Translations under genes and position numbers: made by a program
The notes under the pieces: generated by a model
What the model saw: only the letters and a program-made list of their open reading frames with translations
The model's database searches: none
Told to the model about the DNA's origin: nothing
In this document: positions 1 to 6,738 of the stretch, piece after piece
Numbering within the stretch: the stretch's first letter is position 1
Layout of the letters: each line of letters begins with the position of its first letter
NCBI GenBank assembly: GCA_947626615.1
Contig: CANQSW010000044.1
Coordinates: forward strand, 1-10,063
DNA from: an uncultured Peptococcaceae bacterium
GTDB taxonomy: Bacteria; Bacillota; Dehalobacteriia; UBA4068; UBA4997
Length of the DNA: 10,063 nucleotides
Direction: 5' to 3'

Positions 1-15
1 ATAGTTCACCCCTTT
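1..15 (-). promoter_or_regulatory. Possible ribosome binding site of a minus-strand gene beyond the left edge
   Basis: Read on the minus strand, the first bases of the window give AAAGGGGTGAACTAT, close to the anti-16S consensus AAGGAGGTGA. If the base just outside the window is G, an ATG would form about 6 nt after the GGGG core. The start codon cannot be seen. The plus strand also has a TAG at 2-4 that could end a plus-strand gene, so this call is tentative. Confidence 0.3.
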
Positions 16-30
16 CCCTTATTTTAGCAC

Positions 31-68
31 AAAAAGATGGTAGGCACTTTCGTGTCTACCATCTTTTT
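31..68. terminator. Rho-independent terminator hairpin, probably for tRNA-Pro
   Basis: A 17-bp stem pairs 31-47 with 52-68 around a 4-nt loop (TTTC on plus, GAAA on minus). The outer five pairs are A:T, so each strand ends in a run of five T. The only imperfect pair, 44 with 55, is a G-U wobble on the plus strand and an A-C mismatch on the minus strand. It lies 30 nt beyond the 3' end of the minus-strand tRNA, where a tRNA terminator is expected. It could equally end a plus-strand gene entering from the left, since the plus-strand fold is slightly better. Confidence 0.8.
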
Positions 69-98
69 ACCACTTCACCCAAAAGGCCCGCCGCAATA

Positions 99-175
99 TG
101 GTCGAGGTGACAGGATTTGAACCTGCGGCCTCTGCGTCCCGAACGCAGCGCTCTACCAAACTGAGCCACACCTCG
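99..175 (-). tRNA. tRNA-Pro (anticodon CGG)
   Basis: The minus strand folds into a full cloverleaf. The acceptor stem CGAGGTG (175-169) pairs with CACCTCG (109-103). The D stem is GCTC/GAGC, and the anticodon stem CTGCG/CGCAG holds the loop TTCGGGA, so the anticodon is CGG and it reads proline codon CCG. The variable loop is 5 nt and the T arm has the loop TTCAAAT. The discriminator is A at 102, and CCA is encoded at 101-99. The C1-G72 pair with A73 is the usual identity of bacterial tRNA-Pro. The gene stands alone, with a promoter about 12 bp upstream of its 5' end and a terminator hairpin downstream. Confidence 0.97.
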
Positions 176-186
176 CAAGCCTGTAT

Positions 187-215
187 ATTATAACACAGAA
201 TTTGGCCGTTTGCAA
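187..215 (-). promoter_or_regulatory. Sigma-70/sigma-A promoter of tRNA-Pro
   Basis: On the minus strand a perfect -10 TATAAT (192-187) follows a 17-bp spacer from a -35 TTGCAA (215-210). The -10 carries the extended TGn element directly upstream. The predicted transcription start is near 180, only about 5 nt before the mature tRNA 5' end, as expected for a strong stable-RNA promoter. Confidence 0.85.
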
Positions 216-247
216 TCGTTATTTCCGAAAAATTTGCCCAAAAGGGC

Positions 248-276
248 TTGACAGCGGCCTTTTTTTATGCTAATAT
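248..276 (+). promoter_or_regulatory. Sigma-70/sigma-A promoter of the amino-acid importer operon
   Basis: A perfect -35 TTGACA (248-253) and a -10 TAATAT (271-276) are separated by exactly 17 bp, and a TGC extended -10 sits at 268-270. Transcription should begin near 283, giving a leader of about 78 nt before the ATG at 361. The -10 and start site lie inside an inverted repeat, so the promoter is probably regulated. Confidence 0.85.
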
Positions 277-297
277 CACTTTAGCATGATAAAGCAT
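267..297. promoter_or_regulatory. Candidate operator: inverted repeat over the -10 and start site
   Basis: ATGCTAA (267-273) and TTAGCAT (281-287) form a perfect 7-bp inverted repeat separated by 7 bp, overlapping the -10 and the likely transcription start. AGCAT recurs at 293-297, exactly 10 bp after the AGCAT at 283-287, and CTTTA/TAAAG (279-283/290-294) forms a second small dyad. A repressor bound here would block RNA polymerase, which fits an amino-acid-responsive importer. I do not recognise the site as that of a named regulator. Confidence 0.5.
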
Positions 298-305
298 TAA
301 ACAGA

Positions 306-327
306 GCGGCTGCGGCCGCGGTTTTTT
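306..327 (+). terminator. Leader hairpin followed by T6; attenuator-like
   Basis: GCGGC (306-310) pairs with GCCGC (315-319) around the loop TGCG, followed by GG and six T residues (322-327). It lies in the untranslated leader, downstream of the promoter and before the binding-protein gene. The stem is only 5 bp, though all G:C, and two bases separate it from the T run, so termination could be partial. I see no clear alternative antiterminator fold or leader peptide. Confidence 0.4.
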
Positions 328-360
328 GCGCTAAAAAATCAAAGAAAGCAGGAGAAAAAC

Positions 361-1194
361 ATGAAAAAACTTTTGGTACTTATGGGCTGCTTGCTGCTGG
401 CGCTGGGCCTTATGGCCGGCTGCGGCGGCGGGGGCGACGCGCAGACTGCGGATTCCGACACCCCCGGCTGGGATTACATCGTGGATAAGGGCGAGCTGGT
501 CATCGGCCTGGACGACACCTTTGCGCCGATGGGCTTCCGCGACGAGAACAACGAGCTGGTCGGCTTTGATATCGACCTGGCCAAGGCGGCCGGCGAGGTG
601 CTGGGCGTGAACGTCACCTTCCGCCCCATCGATTGGGACGCCAAGGATATGGAGCTTTCCGAAACTAAGACGATCGACTGCATCTGGAACGGCATGTCCG
701 TGCTGCCGGAGCGCATCGAAAACTACGCCCTCACCAAGAAATATCTGAACAACAAGATCGTCATCATGACGATGGACGAGGCGTTGAACATCGAGGCGGC
801 CGAAGATCTGGCCGGCGTAACGCTGGGCACGCAGGTGGACAGCGCGGCGCTGGAGAAGATGCAGGAAAGCGAAGTCTGGGATACTATCCAGGACAACGTG
901 ACGGAATTCCCGACCTATGACGAAGCTCTGCTGGCCATGCAGGGCGGCCGCGTGCAGGCTATCGTGGTCGACCAGGTGCTGGGCGAATACAAAAACGCCA
1001 ACATGGGCGGCGTGATGCGCGTTATGCCGTTCGATTTCGGCGACGATTTCTACGCCATCGGCTGCCGCAAGGCTGACACCGACGTAGCCGAAAAGATCAA
1101 CGAAGCGCTGCAGACCCTGATCGATAACGGCAAGGCCGCCGAAATTTCCGAAAAATGGTTCGGCACCGACATCGTGATCCTTGAGGATTATTGA
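361..1194 (+). CDS. Amino-acid ABC transporter substrate-binding lipoprotein
   Basis: This is the extracytoplasmic solute-binding protein (family 3) of a polar amino-acid importer; it captures the ligand and delivers it to the membrane permease. Residues 1-20 form a lipoprotein signal (KK, hydrophobic stretch, lipobox LMAG) with the lipidated Cys at 21, followed by a Gly-rich linker. The mature domain has family signatures: GELVIGLDDTFAPMGF (44-59), GFDIDLAKA (68-76), IDWDAKDMEL (90-99) and the stretch ending in R118 of VLPER. By family homology R118 is the arginine that pairs with the substrate alpha-carboxylate. The 277-aa length is normal. The start is supported by AGGAG 6 nt upstream of the ATG. 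It is the first gene of a binding protein-permease-ATPase operon. Specificity (glutamine, cystine or another amino acid) cannot be fixed from sequence alone. Confidence 0.93.
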   Translation: MKKLLVLMGCLLLALGLMAGCGGGGDAQTADSDTPGWDYIVDKGELVIGLDDTFAPMGFRDENNELVGFDIDLAKAAGEVLGVNVTFRPIDWDAKDMELSETKTIDCIWNGMSVLPERIENYALTKKYLNNKIVIMTMDEALNIEAAEDLAGVTLGTQVDSAALEKMQESEVWDTIQDNVTEFPTYDEALLAMQGGRVQAIVVDQVLGEYKNANMGGVMRVMPFDFGDDFYAIGCRKADTDVAEKINEALQTLIDNGKAAEISEKWFGTDIVILEDY

Positions 1195-1213
1195 GACGCA
1201 TAATTTGCAGGTT

Positions 1214-1247
1214 TACGGCAAGGCCCAGTTTCGGCGGCCTTGCCGTA
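1214..1247 (+). promoter_or_regulatory. Intercistronic hairpin between binding-protein and permease genes
   Basis: A perfect 12-bp stem pairs TACGGCAAGGCC (1214-1225) with GGCCTTGCCGTA (1236-1247), with a 10-nt loop. Only a poor U tract (TTCTT) follows, so it is not a strong terminator. Such hairpins are known in binding-protein operons to protect the upstream message or attenuate downstream transcription, giving more binding protein than membrane components. That role is inferred here. Confidence 0.7.
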
Positions 1248-1255
1248 TTCTTAAC

Positions 1256-1261
1256 TAAGGA
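1256..1261 (+). promoter_or_regulatory. Ribosome binding site that fixes the permease start
   Basis: TAAGGA lies 9 nt before the ATG at 1271 but directly abuts the in-frame TTG at 1262. A ribosome placed here can only use the ATG, so the three extra N-terminal codons from the TTG are not expected to be translated. Confidence 0.65.
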
Positions 1262-1270
1262 TTGATATTT

Positions 1271-1939
1271 ATGACGGAGACTTTTAGCTATATCGCCAAA
1301 ATTCTGCCCGCCCTGCTGGAGGGCACGAAGGTGACGCTGGTGGTGTTTTTCGCCACCCTGCTGCTGGCTATCCCGCTGGGCCTGCCGCTGGCGCTGGGCA
1401 GCGACTGCCGCTTCCGCCCGGTGCGCTGGTTCTGTCGGGGCTACGTGGCGCTATTCCGCGGCACGCCGCTGATGTTACAGCTGTTCTTCATCTTCTATAT
1501 GCTGCCGATATATTTCAACATACTGCTGCCGGCGCTGACCGCCGCCGTTATCACCTTCGTGCTGAACTATGCCGCGTATCTTTCCGAAATTTACCGCGGC
1601 GGTATCGGCTCGATCGAGCGCGGCCAGTACGAGGCGGCCGCGTGTCTGGGGCTGAACTCCTTCCAGACGATGTTCGGCATCATCATACCGCAGACGGTGA
1701 AGCGCGTGCTGCCCGCCGTCACCAACGAGATGATCACGCTGGTCAAGGATACCGCGCTGGTCTCGGCTATCGGCGTGGCGGATCTGATGAAAAACTCGCG
1801 CTCCGCCGTGAACCGCGACAGCACCACGATGGCTTTTCTGGTGGCCGCCGTGATCTATCTTATCCTGAACGTGGTGCTGACCAAGTTTTCGTATTATCTG
1901 GAGGAGCGCTTCTCGCGCCACGAGGCGCGCGCCGATTGA
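1271..1939 (+). CDS. Amino-acid ABC transporter permease (HisM/GlnP-type)
   Basis: This is the inner-membrane permease of the importer, probably acting as a homodimer because only one permease gene is present. The product is 222 aa. Hydrophobic segments lie at about 20-43, 67-82, 84-104, 133-150 and 188-208. The family signature RGTPLMLQ is at 63-70. The cytoplasmic EAA loop that docks onto the ATPase lies at about 118-141 (EAAACLG..., IIIPQ), followed by the conserved VKDTALVSAIG stretch. The ATG at 1271 is preferred over an in-frame TTG at 1262 because of ribosome-binding-site spacing. The stop is 12 nt before the ATPase start, so the two are co-transcribed and probably translationally coupled. 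Confidence 0.93.
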   Translation: MTETFSYIAKILPALLEGTKVTLVVFFATLLLAIPLGLPLALGSDCRFRPVRWFCRGYVALFRGTPLMLQLFFIFYMLPIYFNILLPALTAAVITFVLNYAAYLSEIYRGGIGSIERGQYEAAACLGLNSFQTMFGIIIPQTVKRVLPAVTNEMITLVKDTALVSAIGVADLMKNSRSAVNRDSTTMAFLVAAVIYLILNVVLTKFSYYLEERFSRHEARAD

Positions 1940-1951
1940 GGAGGGACGGCC

Positions 1952-2725
1952 ATGACTGAAAACCCGGCGATAATCGAAGTCAAAAACATCACCAAGCGCT
2001 TCGGCGACCTGACCGTGCTTTCCGGCGTTTCGCTGAGCGTGCATAAGGGCGAGACGGTGGCGATCATCGGCCCGTCCGGCAGCGGCAAAAGCACCCTGCT
2101 CCGCTCGATGAATCATCTGGAGAAGATCAACAGCGGCGAGATCGTCATCAACGGCGAAACCATGGTATCCTCGCCCAAGGGCACGGCGGAATACGTGCCG
2201 GAGCGCGAAGTGCGCCGTATCTGCGGCGAGATCGGCATGATCTTCCAGCATTTCAACCTGTTTCCGCATATGACCTGCCTGCAAAACATCACCTACGCCC
2301 CGCAAAAGGTGAAAAAGCAGCCGAAAGCCGAGGCCGAGGCCGAAGCGCGCCGCCTGCTGGAGCTGGTGGGGCTGGCCGACAAGGCCGACGCTTATCCCGG
2401 GCAGCTCTCCGGCGGGCAGAAGCAGCGCGTGGCGATAGCGCGCGGGCTGGCGATGAACCCCGCCGTCATGCTGTTCGACGAGCCGACCTCCGCCCTGGAC
2501 CCGGAGATAACCGGCGAGGTGCTGGCCGTGATCAAAAAGCTGGCGGAAAACCAGATGACGATGCTGATCGTCACGCACGAAATGGGCTTTGCCCGCGAGG
2601 TGGCCGACCGCGTTATCTTCATGGCGGACGGGCATATCATGGAACAAGGCAGCCCGGCGGATATCTTTGAACGCCCGCAGAGCGAGCGCCTGCAAAGTTT
2701 TCTGCGCTCTATCCTCCGCACCTGA
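1952..2725 (+). CDS. Amino-acid ABC transporter ATP-binding protein (GlnQ/HisP-type)
   Basis: This is the ATPase that powers the importer from the cytoplasmic face. All motifs are intact in the 257-aa product: Walker [10 protein letters not shown] (40-48), Q-loop Q99 in [10 protein letters not shown], signature LSGGQKQR (152-159), Walker B VMLFDEP (172-178) with catalytic E177, D-loop SALD (180-183) and H-loop H209. [11 protein letters not shown] and the [12 protein letters not shown] stretch are typical of polar amino-acid transporters. Residues 74-90 form the insertion usual in this family. A strong AGGAGG (1939-1944) overlaps the permease stop and sits 7 nt before the ATG. It ends the operon, with a strong terminator starting 24 nt after the stop. 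Confidence 0.96.
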   Translation: MTENPAIIEVKNITKRFGDLTVLSGVSLSVHKGETVAIIGPSGSGKSTLLRSMNHLEKINSGEIVINGETMVSSPKGTAEYVPEREVRRICGEIGMIFQHFNLFPHMTCLQNITYAPQKVKKQPKAEAEAEARRLLELVGLADKADAYPGQLSGGQKQRVAIARGLAMNPAVMLFDEPTSALDPEITGEVLAVIKKLAENQMTMLIVTHEMGFAREVADRVIFMADGHIMEQGSPADIFERPQSERLQSFLRSILRT

Positions 2726-2748
2726 AACGGACAAAAAGAACATAGCAA

Positions 2749-2790
2749 AAGCCCCCTCGCATAGAGGGGGCTTGATTTTTTACTTTTTTT
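2749..2790. terminator. Bidirectional rho-independent terminator between convergent genes
   Basis: A perfect 10-bp stem, AAGCCCCCTC (2749-2758) with GAGGGGGCTT (2764-2773), encloses the loop GCATA. On the plus strand T-rich tracts follow (2776-2781 and 2784-2790), ending the importer operon. On the minus strand the stem is followed by a shorter TTTTG tract and would end fabK, whose stop codon lies at 2791-2789, within the structure. Confidence 0.92.
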
Positions 2791-3733
2791 AACCGAGCAG
2801 CCGGCCCGCGCCGGCCAGCGTGGCCTCGGCCTCGCGCATCAGCCGCTGCATGATCGCCGCGATACTGCCGCCCTGTTTGATCAGGCCGGAGATCTGCCCG
2901 GCCATCAGGCAGCCGCCCTCCACGTCGCCCCGCACGGCCTTGACGGAGGCTTTGTCCGCCAGACGGTCGCGCTCCGCCTGCGTGCCGGGCTGCTTTTCCA
3001 GCTCGGCGTATTTGAGCGACATCGGGTTCTTCAGCGCGCGCACCACGTGCGGCGTGCCGCGCCCGGTCACGATAGTGTCGGTGTCGATCGCGTTGATAAT
3101 GCTCTGCTTGTAGGCGTCGGCGATCGGACATTCGTCCGCCACCAGGAAGAGCGTGCCGATCTGTACGCCCGCCGCGCCCAGCAGCAGCATGGCGGCCATC
3201 GACTTGCCGTCGGCGATACCGCCCGCCGCCAGCACCGGGATATCCACCGCCGCCAGCACCTGCGGCAGCAGCGCCAGCGTCGTCATCTCGCCGATGTGGC
3301 CGCCGGATTCCGTCCCCTCGGCCACCACGGCGTAAGCGCCGGCTTTGGCCGCTTTTTGCGCGGCTTTTACGTGCGGGATAACGGGTATCACCTTAACGCC
3401 CGCGTTAAGCAGCGCCGGCATAAAGGGCGTGGGGTCGCCAGCGCCCATCGTCACCACGGGGATCTTATTTTCCAGCACGATCTGCATTATCTTTTCGATC
3501 TCCGGGCTTTGCAGCATCAGGTTCACGCCGAACGGTTTATCCGTCAATGTCTTGGCCACGGCCACTTCGCGCGCCACGTCGGCCGCCGTCAAACCGCTGC
3601 TGCAGATGAGCCCCAGGCCGCCCGCGTTGCTGGACGCCGCAGCCATTTTGCCGGTGGTGATGTAGGCCATGCCGCCCTGAAATATCGGGTATTGCAGGCC
3701 GAGATCCCGGCACAAAACGCTGTTTATACTCAT
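2789..3733 (-). CDS. fabK: FMN-dependent enoyl-ACP reductase FabK-type (2-nitropropane dioxygenase-like fold)
   Basis: The likely role is reduction of trans-2-enoyl-ACP to acyl-ACP, the last step of the fatty-acid elongation cycle, with FMN and NAD(P)H. The 314-aa product matches FabK along its whole length: YPIFQGGMA (15-23), AGGLG (37-41), LTDKPFGVN (63-71), MGAGDPTPFM (96-105), EGTESGGHIG (139-148) with the conserved His at 146, AAGGIADG (169-176), and a later GCLMAGQISGL. The nitronate monooxygenase family shares this fold, but the FGVN and AEG.E.GGHIG pattern is FabK-like. AGGAGG lies 7 nt upstream of the ATG. It follows serS by 22 nt, so the two are probably co-transcribed; no other fatty-acid synthesis genes are visible. 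Confidence 0.85.
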   Translation of the reverse strand: MSINSVLCRDLGLQYPIFQGGMAYITTGKMAAASSNAGGLGLICSSGLTAADVAREVAVAKTLTDKPFGVNLMLQSPEIEKIMQIVLENKIPVVTMGAGDPTPFMPALLNAGVKVIPVIPHVKAAQKAAKAGAYAVVAEGTESGGHIGEMTTLALLPQVLAAVDIPVLAAGGIADGKSMAAMLLLGAAGVQIGTLFLVADECPIADAYKQSIINAIDTDTIVTGRGTPHVVRALKNPMSLKYAELEKQPGTQAERDRLADKASVKAVRGDVEGGCLMAGQISGLIKQGGSIAAIMQRLMREAEATLAGAGRLLG

Positions 3734-3755
3734 GCTTTTTCCTCCTGCTCCGGCC

Positions 3756-5048
3756 TTATTTGCTGCGGCCGGAGGCGTTTTCTTTTGTGATATATTCTAT
3801 GCCGCCCATATAAGGCACCAGCACTTCGGGAATTTTTACGCTGCCGTCGGGCTGCTGGCAATCCTCCAGAATGGCGGCCACCGTGCGGCCCACCGCCAGG
3901 CCGGAGCCGTTCAGCGTGTGCACGTATTCCGGGCGGCTCTTGGCGTCGCGGCGGAAGCGGATATTGGCACGGCGCGCCTGATAATCCTCAAAATTGGAGC
4001 AGGACGAAATTTCGCGATACAGCCCCGCGCCCGCCATATAGACCTCGATGTCGTACGTCTTGGCGGAGCTGAAGCCCAGGTCGCCGCCGCAGAGCGTCAC
4101 CACGTGATACGGCAGACCCAGCATTTGCAGCAGCACCTCGGCGTCGTGCGTCAAGCCCTCCAGCTCGTCGTAGCTGGTCTCCGGCGTGGTGAACTTCACC
4201 AGCTCCACCTTATTGAACTGATGCTGGCGGATAATGCCGCGGGTATCGCGCCCGGCCGCCCCGGCCTCGGCGCGGAAGCAGGCGGAATACGCGCAATGGT
4301 GGATCGGCAGCTGGCTGGCCTCCAAAATTTCATCGTCATAGAGGTTGGTCACCGGCACTTCCGCCGTGGGGATCAGATAATAATCCGTGCCCTCGACGTG
4401 GAACATATCCTCGGCGAACTTGGGCAGCTGGCCCGTGCCCGTCATCGCCTTGCTGTTCACCATGTAGGGCGGGAATATCTCCACGTAGGTCTTGGAGGTG
4501 TGGGTGTTCAGGAAGAAATTATAGACGGCGCGCTCCAGCCGGGCGCCCAGCCCGCGGTATACCGTGAATCTGGCGCCGGATATCTTGGCGGCGCGCTCAA
4601 AATCGAGGATCCCCAGGTTGGTGGCCACTTCCCAATGCGGTTTGGGGTCGGCGATCTGCGGCAGCTCGCCCCACTCGCGCATCACGGGGTTATCCGCGTC
4701 GGAATTGCCAAAAGGCACGGATTCGTGCGGGATATTCGGGATAGAGAGCAGCTCGGCCCGGATAGTCTCCTCCGCCGCCTTAACTTTCGCGTCCAGCGCG
4801 TCGATCTCGTCGCCCAGCGCCCGCATTTTCGCCATGATCTCGCTGGCGTCCTGCCCGGCCTTCTTCAGCGCGCCGACCTCTTTGGAGACGGCGTTTTTCT
4901 CGGCCTTCATCACCTCGACCGCGGCCAGAGATTCCTTGCGCGTGGCCTCCGCCTGCAAAAAGCGGGAGAGGTCGACCTCGATATTGCGTTTTTTCAGCTT
5001 CTCCACCACCAGCTCGGGGTTGGCGGCCACAAATTTTGCGTCCAGCAT
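3756..5048 (-). CDS. serS: Seryl-tRNA synthetase
   Basis: This class II synthetase charges tRNA-Ser (and tRNA-Sec where present) with serine in the cytoplasm. The 430-aa length is normal. The N-terminus [14 protein letters not shown] begins the tRNA-binding domain, with a charged antiparallel coiled-coil arm at about 30-100. The catalytic core shows the serine-binding TAE motif in [11 protein letters not shown] (about 228-238), motif 2 with FRAEAG and [14 protein letters not shown] (about 257-285), and motif 3 with [16 protein letters not shown] (about 377-392). AAGGAGG precedes the ATG. The 94-bp upstream gap is too short for a T-box leader and I see no T-box motif, so transcription probably reads through from the HAD gene or a nearby promoter I cannot identify. 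fabK follows after 22 nt. Confidence 0.97.
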   Translation of the reverse strand: MLDAKFVAANPELVVEKLKKRNIEVDLSRFLQAEATRKESLAAVEVMKAEKNAVSKEVGALKKAGQDASEIMAKMRALGDEIDALDAKVKAAEETIRAELLSIPNIPHESVPFGNSDADNPVMREWGELPQIADPKPHWEVATNLGILDFERAAKISGARFTVYRGLGARLERAVYNFFLNTHTSKTYVEIFPPYMVNSKAMTGTGQLPKFAEDMFHVEGTDYYLIPTAEVPVTNLYDDEILEASQLPIHHCAYSACFRAEAGAAGRDTRGIIRQHQFNKVELVKFTTPETSYDELEGLTHDAEVLLQMLGLPYHVVTLCGGDLGFSSAKTYDIEVYMAGAGLYREISSCSNFEDYQARRANIRFRRDAKSRPEYVHTLNGSGLAVGRTVAAILEDCQQPDGSVKIPEVLVPYMGGIEYITKENASGRSK

Positions 5049-5142
5049 GATTTTTTCCTCCTTATTTATTGCTTGCTTTTATTTCGTGCAGCGCCGCGTC
5101 CCCGCCACGCTACATTCATATCGATTTTCAGCCTCGGCCGCA

Positions 5143-5781
5143 TCATAGCAGCAGCAGGCGGCCCAGCTCGTTGACGGTATTGACGAAATATTCCGGCTGG
5201 GCGGTCTCTTTTAAGGCCGCGCCGCCGACGCCCCAGCCGACGCCGATGGTGTGCATGCCCGCCGCCTTGCCGCAGGCGATATCCACCGCCGCGTCGCCGA
5301 TGAAAGCGGCTTCTTCCGGCCGCAGGCCGAGCTTCTCCAGCGCCAGCAGGGCCGGCTCGGCGTCCGGCTTGTGCTTATCGCTGGCCTCCACCCCCAAAAT
5401 GGCGGTGAAATAGCTCTGTATCCCCAATATCTCGGCCGACCAGTCCGCGCCCCATTGCAGGCGCGAGGTGACGATGGCCAGCCCCACGCCGGCCTCCTGC
5501 AGCTTGGCCAGCAGCGAGACGACGCCGGGGAACGGCTTGATCATTTTCGGCAGATAGACCGTATTATACTCGCGGAACGTCTCGATATATTCTTCCACGC
5601 GGCCGGGCGCAAAGTATGCCCCCGTCTCGTACAGCGGCCGGCCGATGAAGCGGACGACCTCCGCCGGATTCCACGGCAGGCCCATTTTGGCGTGCGTGGA
5701 TTCCGAGCTTTTCATTATCATCGGCACGCTGTCGGAGAGTGTGCCGTCCAGATCAAATAACAGTCCGGCAAATTTCGGCAT
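5143..5781 (-). CDS. HAD-superfamily phosphatase (phosphoglycolate phosphatase/PpaX-like)
   Basis: This 212-aa cytoplasmic hydrolase should dephosphorylate a small metabolite through an aspartyl-phosphate intermediate. HAD motif I is FDLDGTLSDS (9-18), with nucleophile D10 and acid/base D12. Motif II is the T105-S106 pair in AIVTSR. Motif III is K138 in KHKPDAEP, and motif IV is GDAAVD (162-167) with D163 and D167. The helical segment at about 16-85 is a C1 cap, which sets specificity. The arrangement fits phosphoglycolate phosphatase, pyrophosphatase PpaX or beta-phosphoglucomutase-like subgroups; the substrate cannot be chosen. AAGGAG lies 8 nt before the ATG. It follows parB by 28 nt and precedes serS, so it is likely part of the same transcript, though no functional link with either is evident. 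Confidence 0.88.
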   Translation of the reverse strand: MPKFAGLLFDLDGTLSDSVPMIMKSSESTHAKMGLPWNPAEVVRFIGRPLYETGAYFAPGRVEEYIETFREYNTVYLPKMIKPFPGVVSLLAKLQEAGVGLAIVTSRLQWGADWSAEILGIQSYFTAILGVEASDKHKPDAEPALLALEKLGLRPEEAAFIGDAAVDIACGKAAGMHTIGVGWGVGGAALKETAQPEYFVNTVNELGRLLLL

Positions 5782-5809
5782 ATTTTCGGCTCCTTTTGGC
5801 AGAATTTGC

Positions 5810-6724
5810 TTAAAACGTCACGCCCGGCAGCAGCAGGTCGATCAGGCGTTCCAGCTCCTCGTCGCTGTAATATTCCAGCGTGATGCGGCCATGGCGGCGG
5901 GAAAGCTGCTTGACGCTGACCTTGGTTTGCAGACGCTCGCGCAGCTTTTCGCCCACGGCGGCCAAAAGCAGGTCGCCGGCCGGCGCGTCTGGTTTGGGCG
6001 AGGCGGGCTTTGCAACTGCCGGGCCGGCGGCCCGGTGCAGCGCCGCCGGGTTCTTCGCCAGCTCCTCCGTCTGGCGGACGGAAAGCCCCTTCTCTTTGGC
6101 GTAGGCGGCCAAAAGCTGCTGATCCGCCTTATCCTCCAGCATAAGCAGGGCGCGGCCGTGGCCGGCCGTCAGCCCGCCCTTGGCGATCAGCGCCTGTATA
6201 TCGGAAGGCAGGCCCAGCAGGCGCAGCGTATTCGCCACGTAGACGCGGGATTTGCCGAGCCGCGCGGCCAGGGCCGCCTGCGTGTAGCCGTGTTCGTCCA
6301 GCAGCTCGCGATAGGCGGCCGCCTCCTCCAGCGGGTTCAGCTCCTGCCGCTGGATATTTTCGATCAGCGCGATCTCCAGCGTCGTCTTATCCTCAAGCTC
6401 CTTTACAATGGCCGGGATCGTTTTCAGCTCGGCCAGCTTGGCCGCCCGAAAGCGCCGCTCGCCCGCCACGATCTCGTATTTGCCGGGCTTGCCCGCCGGA
6501 CGCACCAAGATCGGCTGCAGCACGCCCTGCTCGCGGATACTGGCCGCCAGCTCGTTGAGCTTGCCCTGATCGAAGCTGCGGCGCGGCTGGCCGGGGTTCA
6601 CCGCGATATCCGCCAGAGGCAGCTGCAACACGCGCTCCCCCGCTGCCTCACGCGCCTGCTCCAGAGGGTTCGGCATATTGCCGAACAGCGCGTCCAGACC
6701 GTTGCCCAGTCCTTTTTTTACCAT
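5810..6724 (-). CDS. parB: Chromosome-partitioning protein ParB (Spo0J), CTP-dependent clamp
   Basis: ParB binds parS, uses CTP to close as a sliding clamp, spreads along DNA near the origin, and stimulates ParA. From the chosen start the product is 304 aa. The N-terminal KKGLGNGLDALFG (3-15) is the typical ParB tail that contacts ParA. NPGQPRR (43-49) and GERRFR (88-93) are the conserved nucleotide-binding and clamp motifs. ENIQRQELNPLEEA (122-135) precedes a helix-turn-helix at about 147-168 that reads parS. An Ala/Pro-rich linker leads to the C-terminal dimerisation domain. An ATG at 6742 would add six residues but has no ribosome binding site; the ATG at 6724 has AGGAGG 8 nt upstream and gives the canonical N-terminus. 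It lies 45 nt after parA. Confidence 0.97.
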   Translation of the reverse strand: MVKKGLGNGLDALFGNMPNPLEQAREAAGERVLQLPLADIAVNPGQPRRSFDQGKLNELAASIREQGVLQPILVRPAGKPGKYEIVAGERRFRAAKLAELKTIPAIVKELEDKTTLEIALIENIQRQELNPLEEAAAYRELLDEHGYTQAALAARLGKSRVYVANTLRLLGLPSDIQALIAKGGLTAGHGRALLMLEDKADQQLLAAYAKEKGLSVRQTEELAKNPAALHRAAGPAVAKPASPKPDAPAGDLLLAAVGEKLRERLQTKVSVKQLSRRHGRITLEYYSDEELERLIDLLLPGVTF

Positions 6725-6732
6725 TTGCCCGT

Positions 6733-6738
6733 CCTCCT
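6733..6738 (-). promoter_or_regulatory. Ribosome binding site that fixes the parB start
   Basis: AGGAGG on the minus strand (6738-6733) is 8 nt before the ATG at 6724 and lies inside the six extra codons of the longer reading from 6742. The longer start has only AT-rich sequence upstream, so initiation at 6724 is favoured. Confidence 0.75.

Noticed and set aside
236..247. GCCC-AAAA-GGGC mini hairpin upstream of the importer -35
   Set aside because: The stem is only 4 bp; as a minus-strand terminator it would be too weak and there is no gene for it to end.
1262..1270. TTG at 1262 as the permease start
   Set aside because: The ribosome binding site directly abuts this TTG, while its spacing to the ATG at 1271 is normal.
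1475..2743. A 422-codon minus-strand frame opposite the permease and ATPase genes
   Set aside because: It is antisense to two well-supported ABC genes, with His/Arg/Gln-rich composition and no domain.
2709..3131. A 140-codon minus-strand frame overlapping fabK in another frame
   Set aside because: It lies inside the intact fabK gene, is almost entirely Arg/Ala/Gly, and runs through the terminator.
4383..4402. A second parS-like sequence around ACGTGGAACA in serS
   Set aside because: Only about 10 of 16 positions match and the left half is lost. Other CACGTG hexamers (near 3045 and 4105) also lack the flanking bases.
3732..5174. A 480-codon plus-strand frame opposite serS
   Set aside because: It mirrors the GC3 bias of serS, has no recognisable motif and no ribosome binding site at its start.
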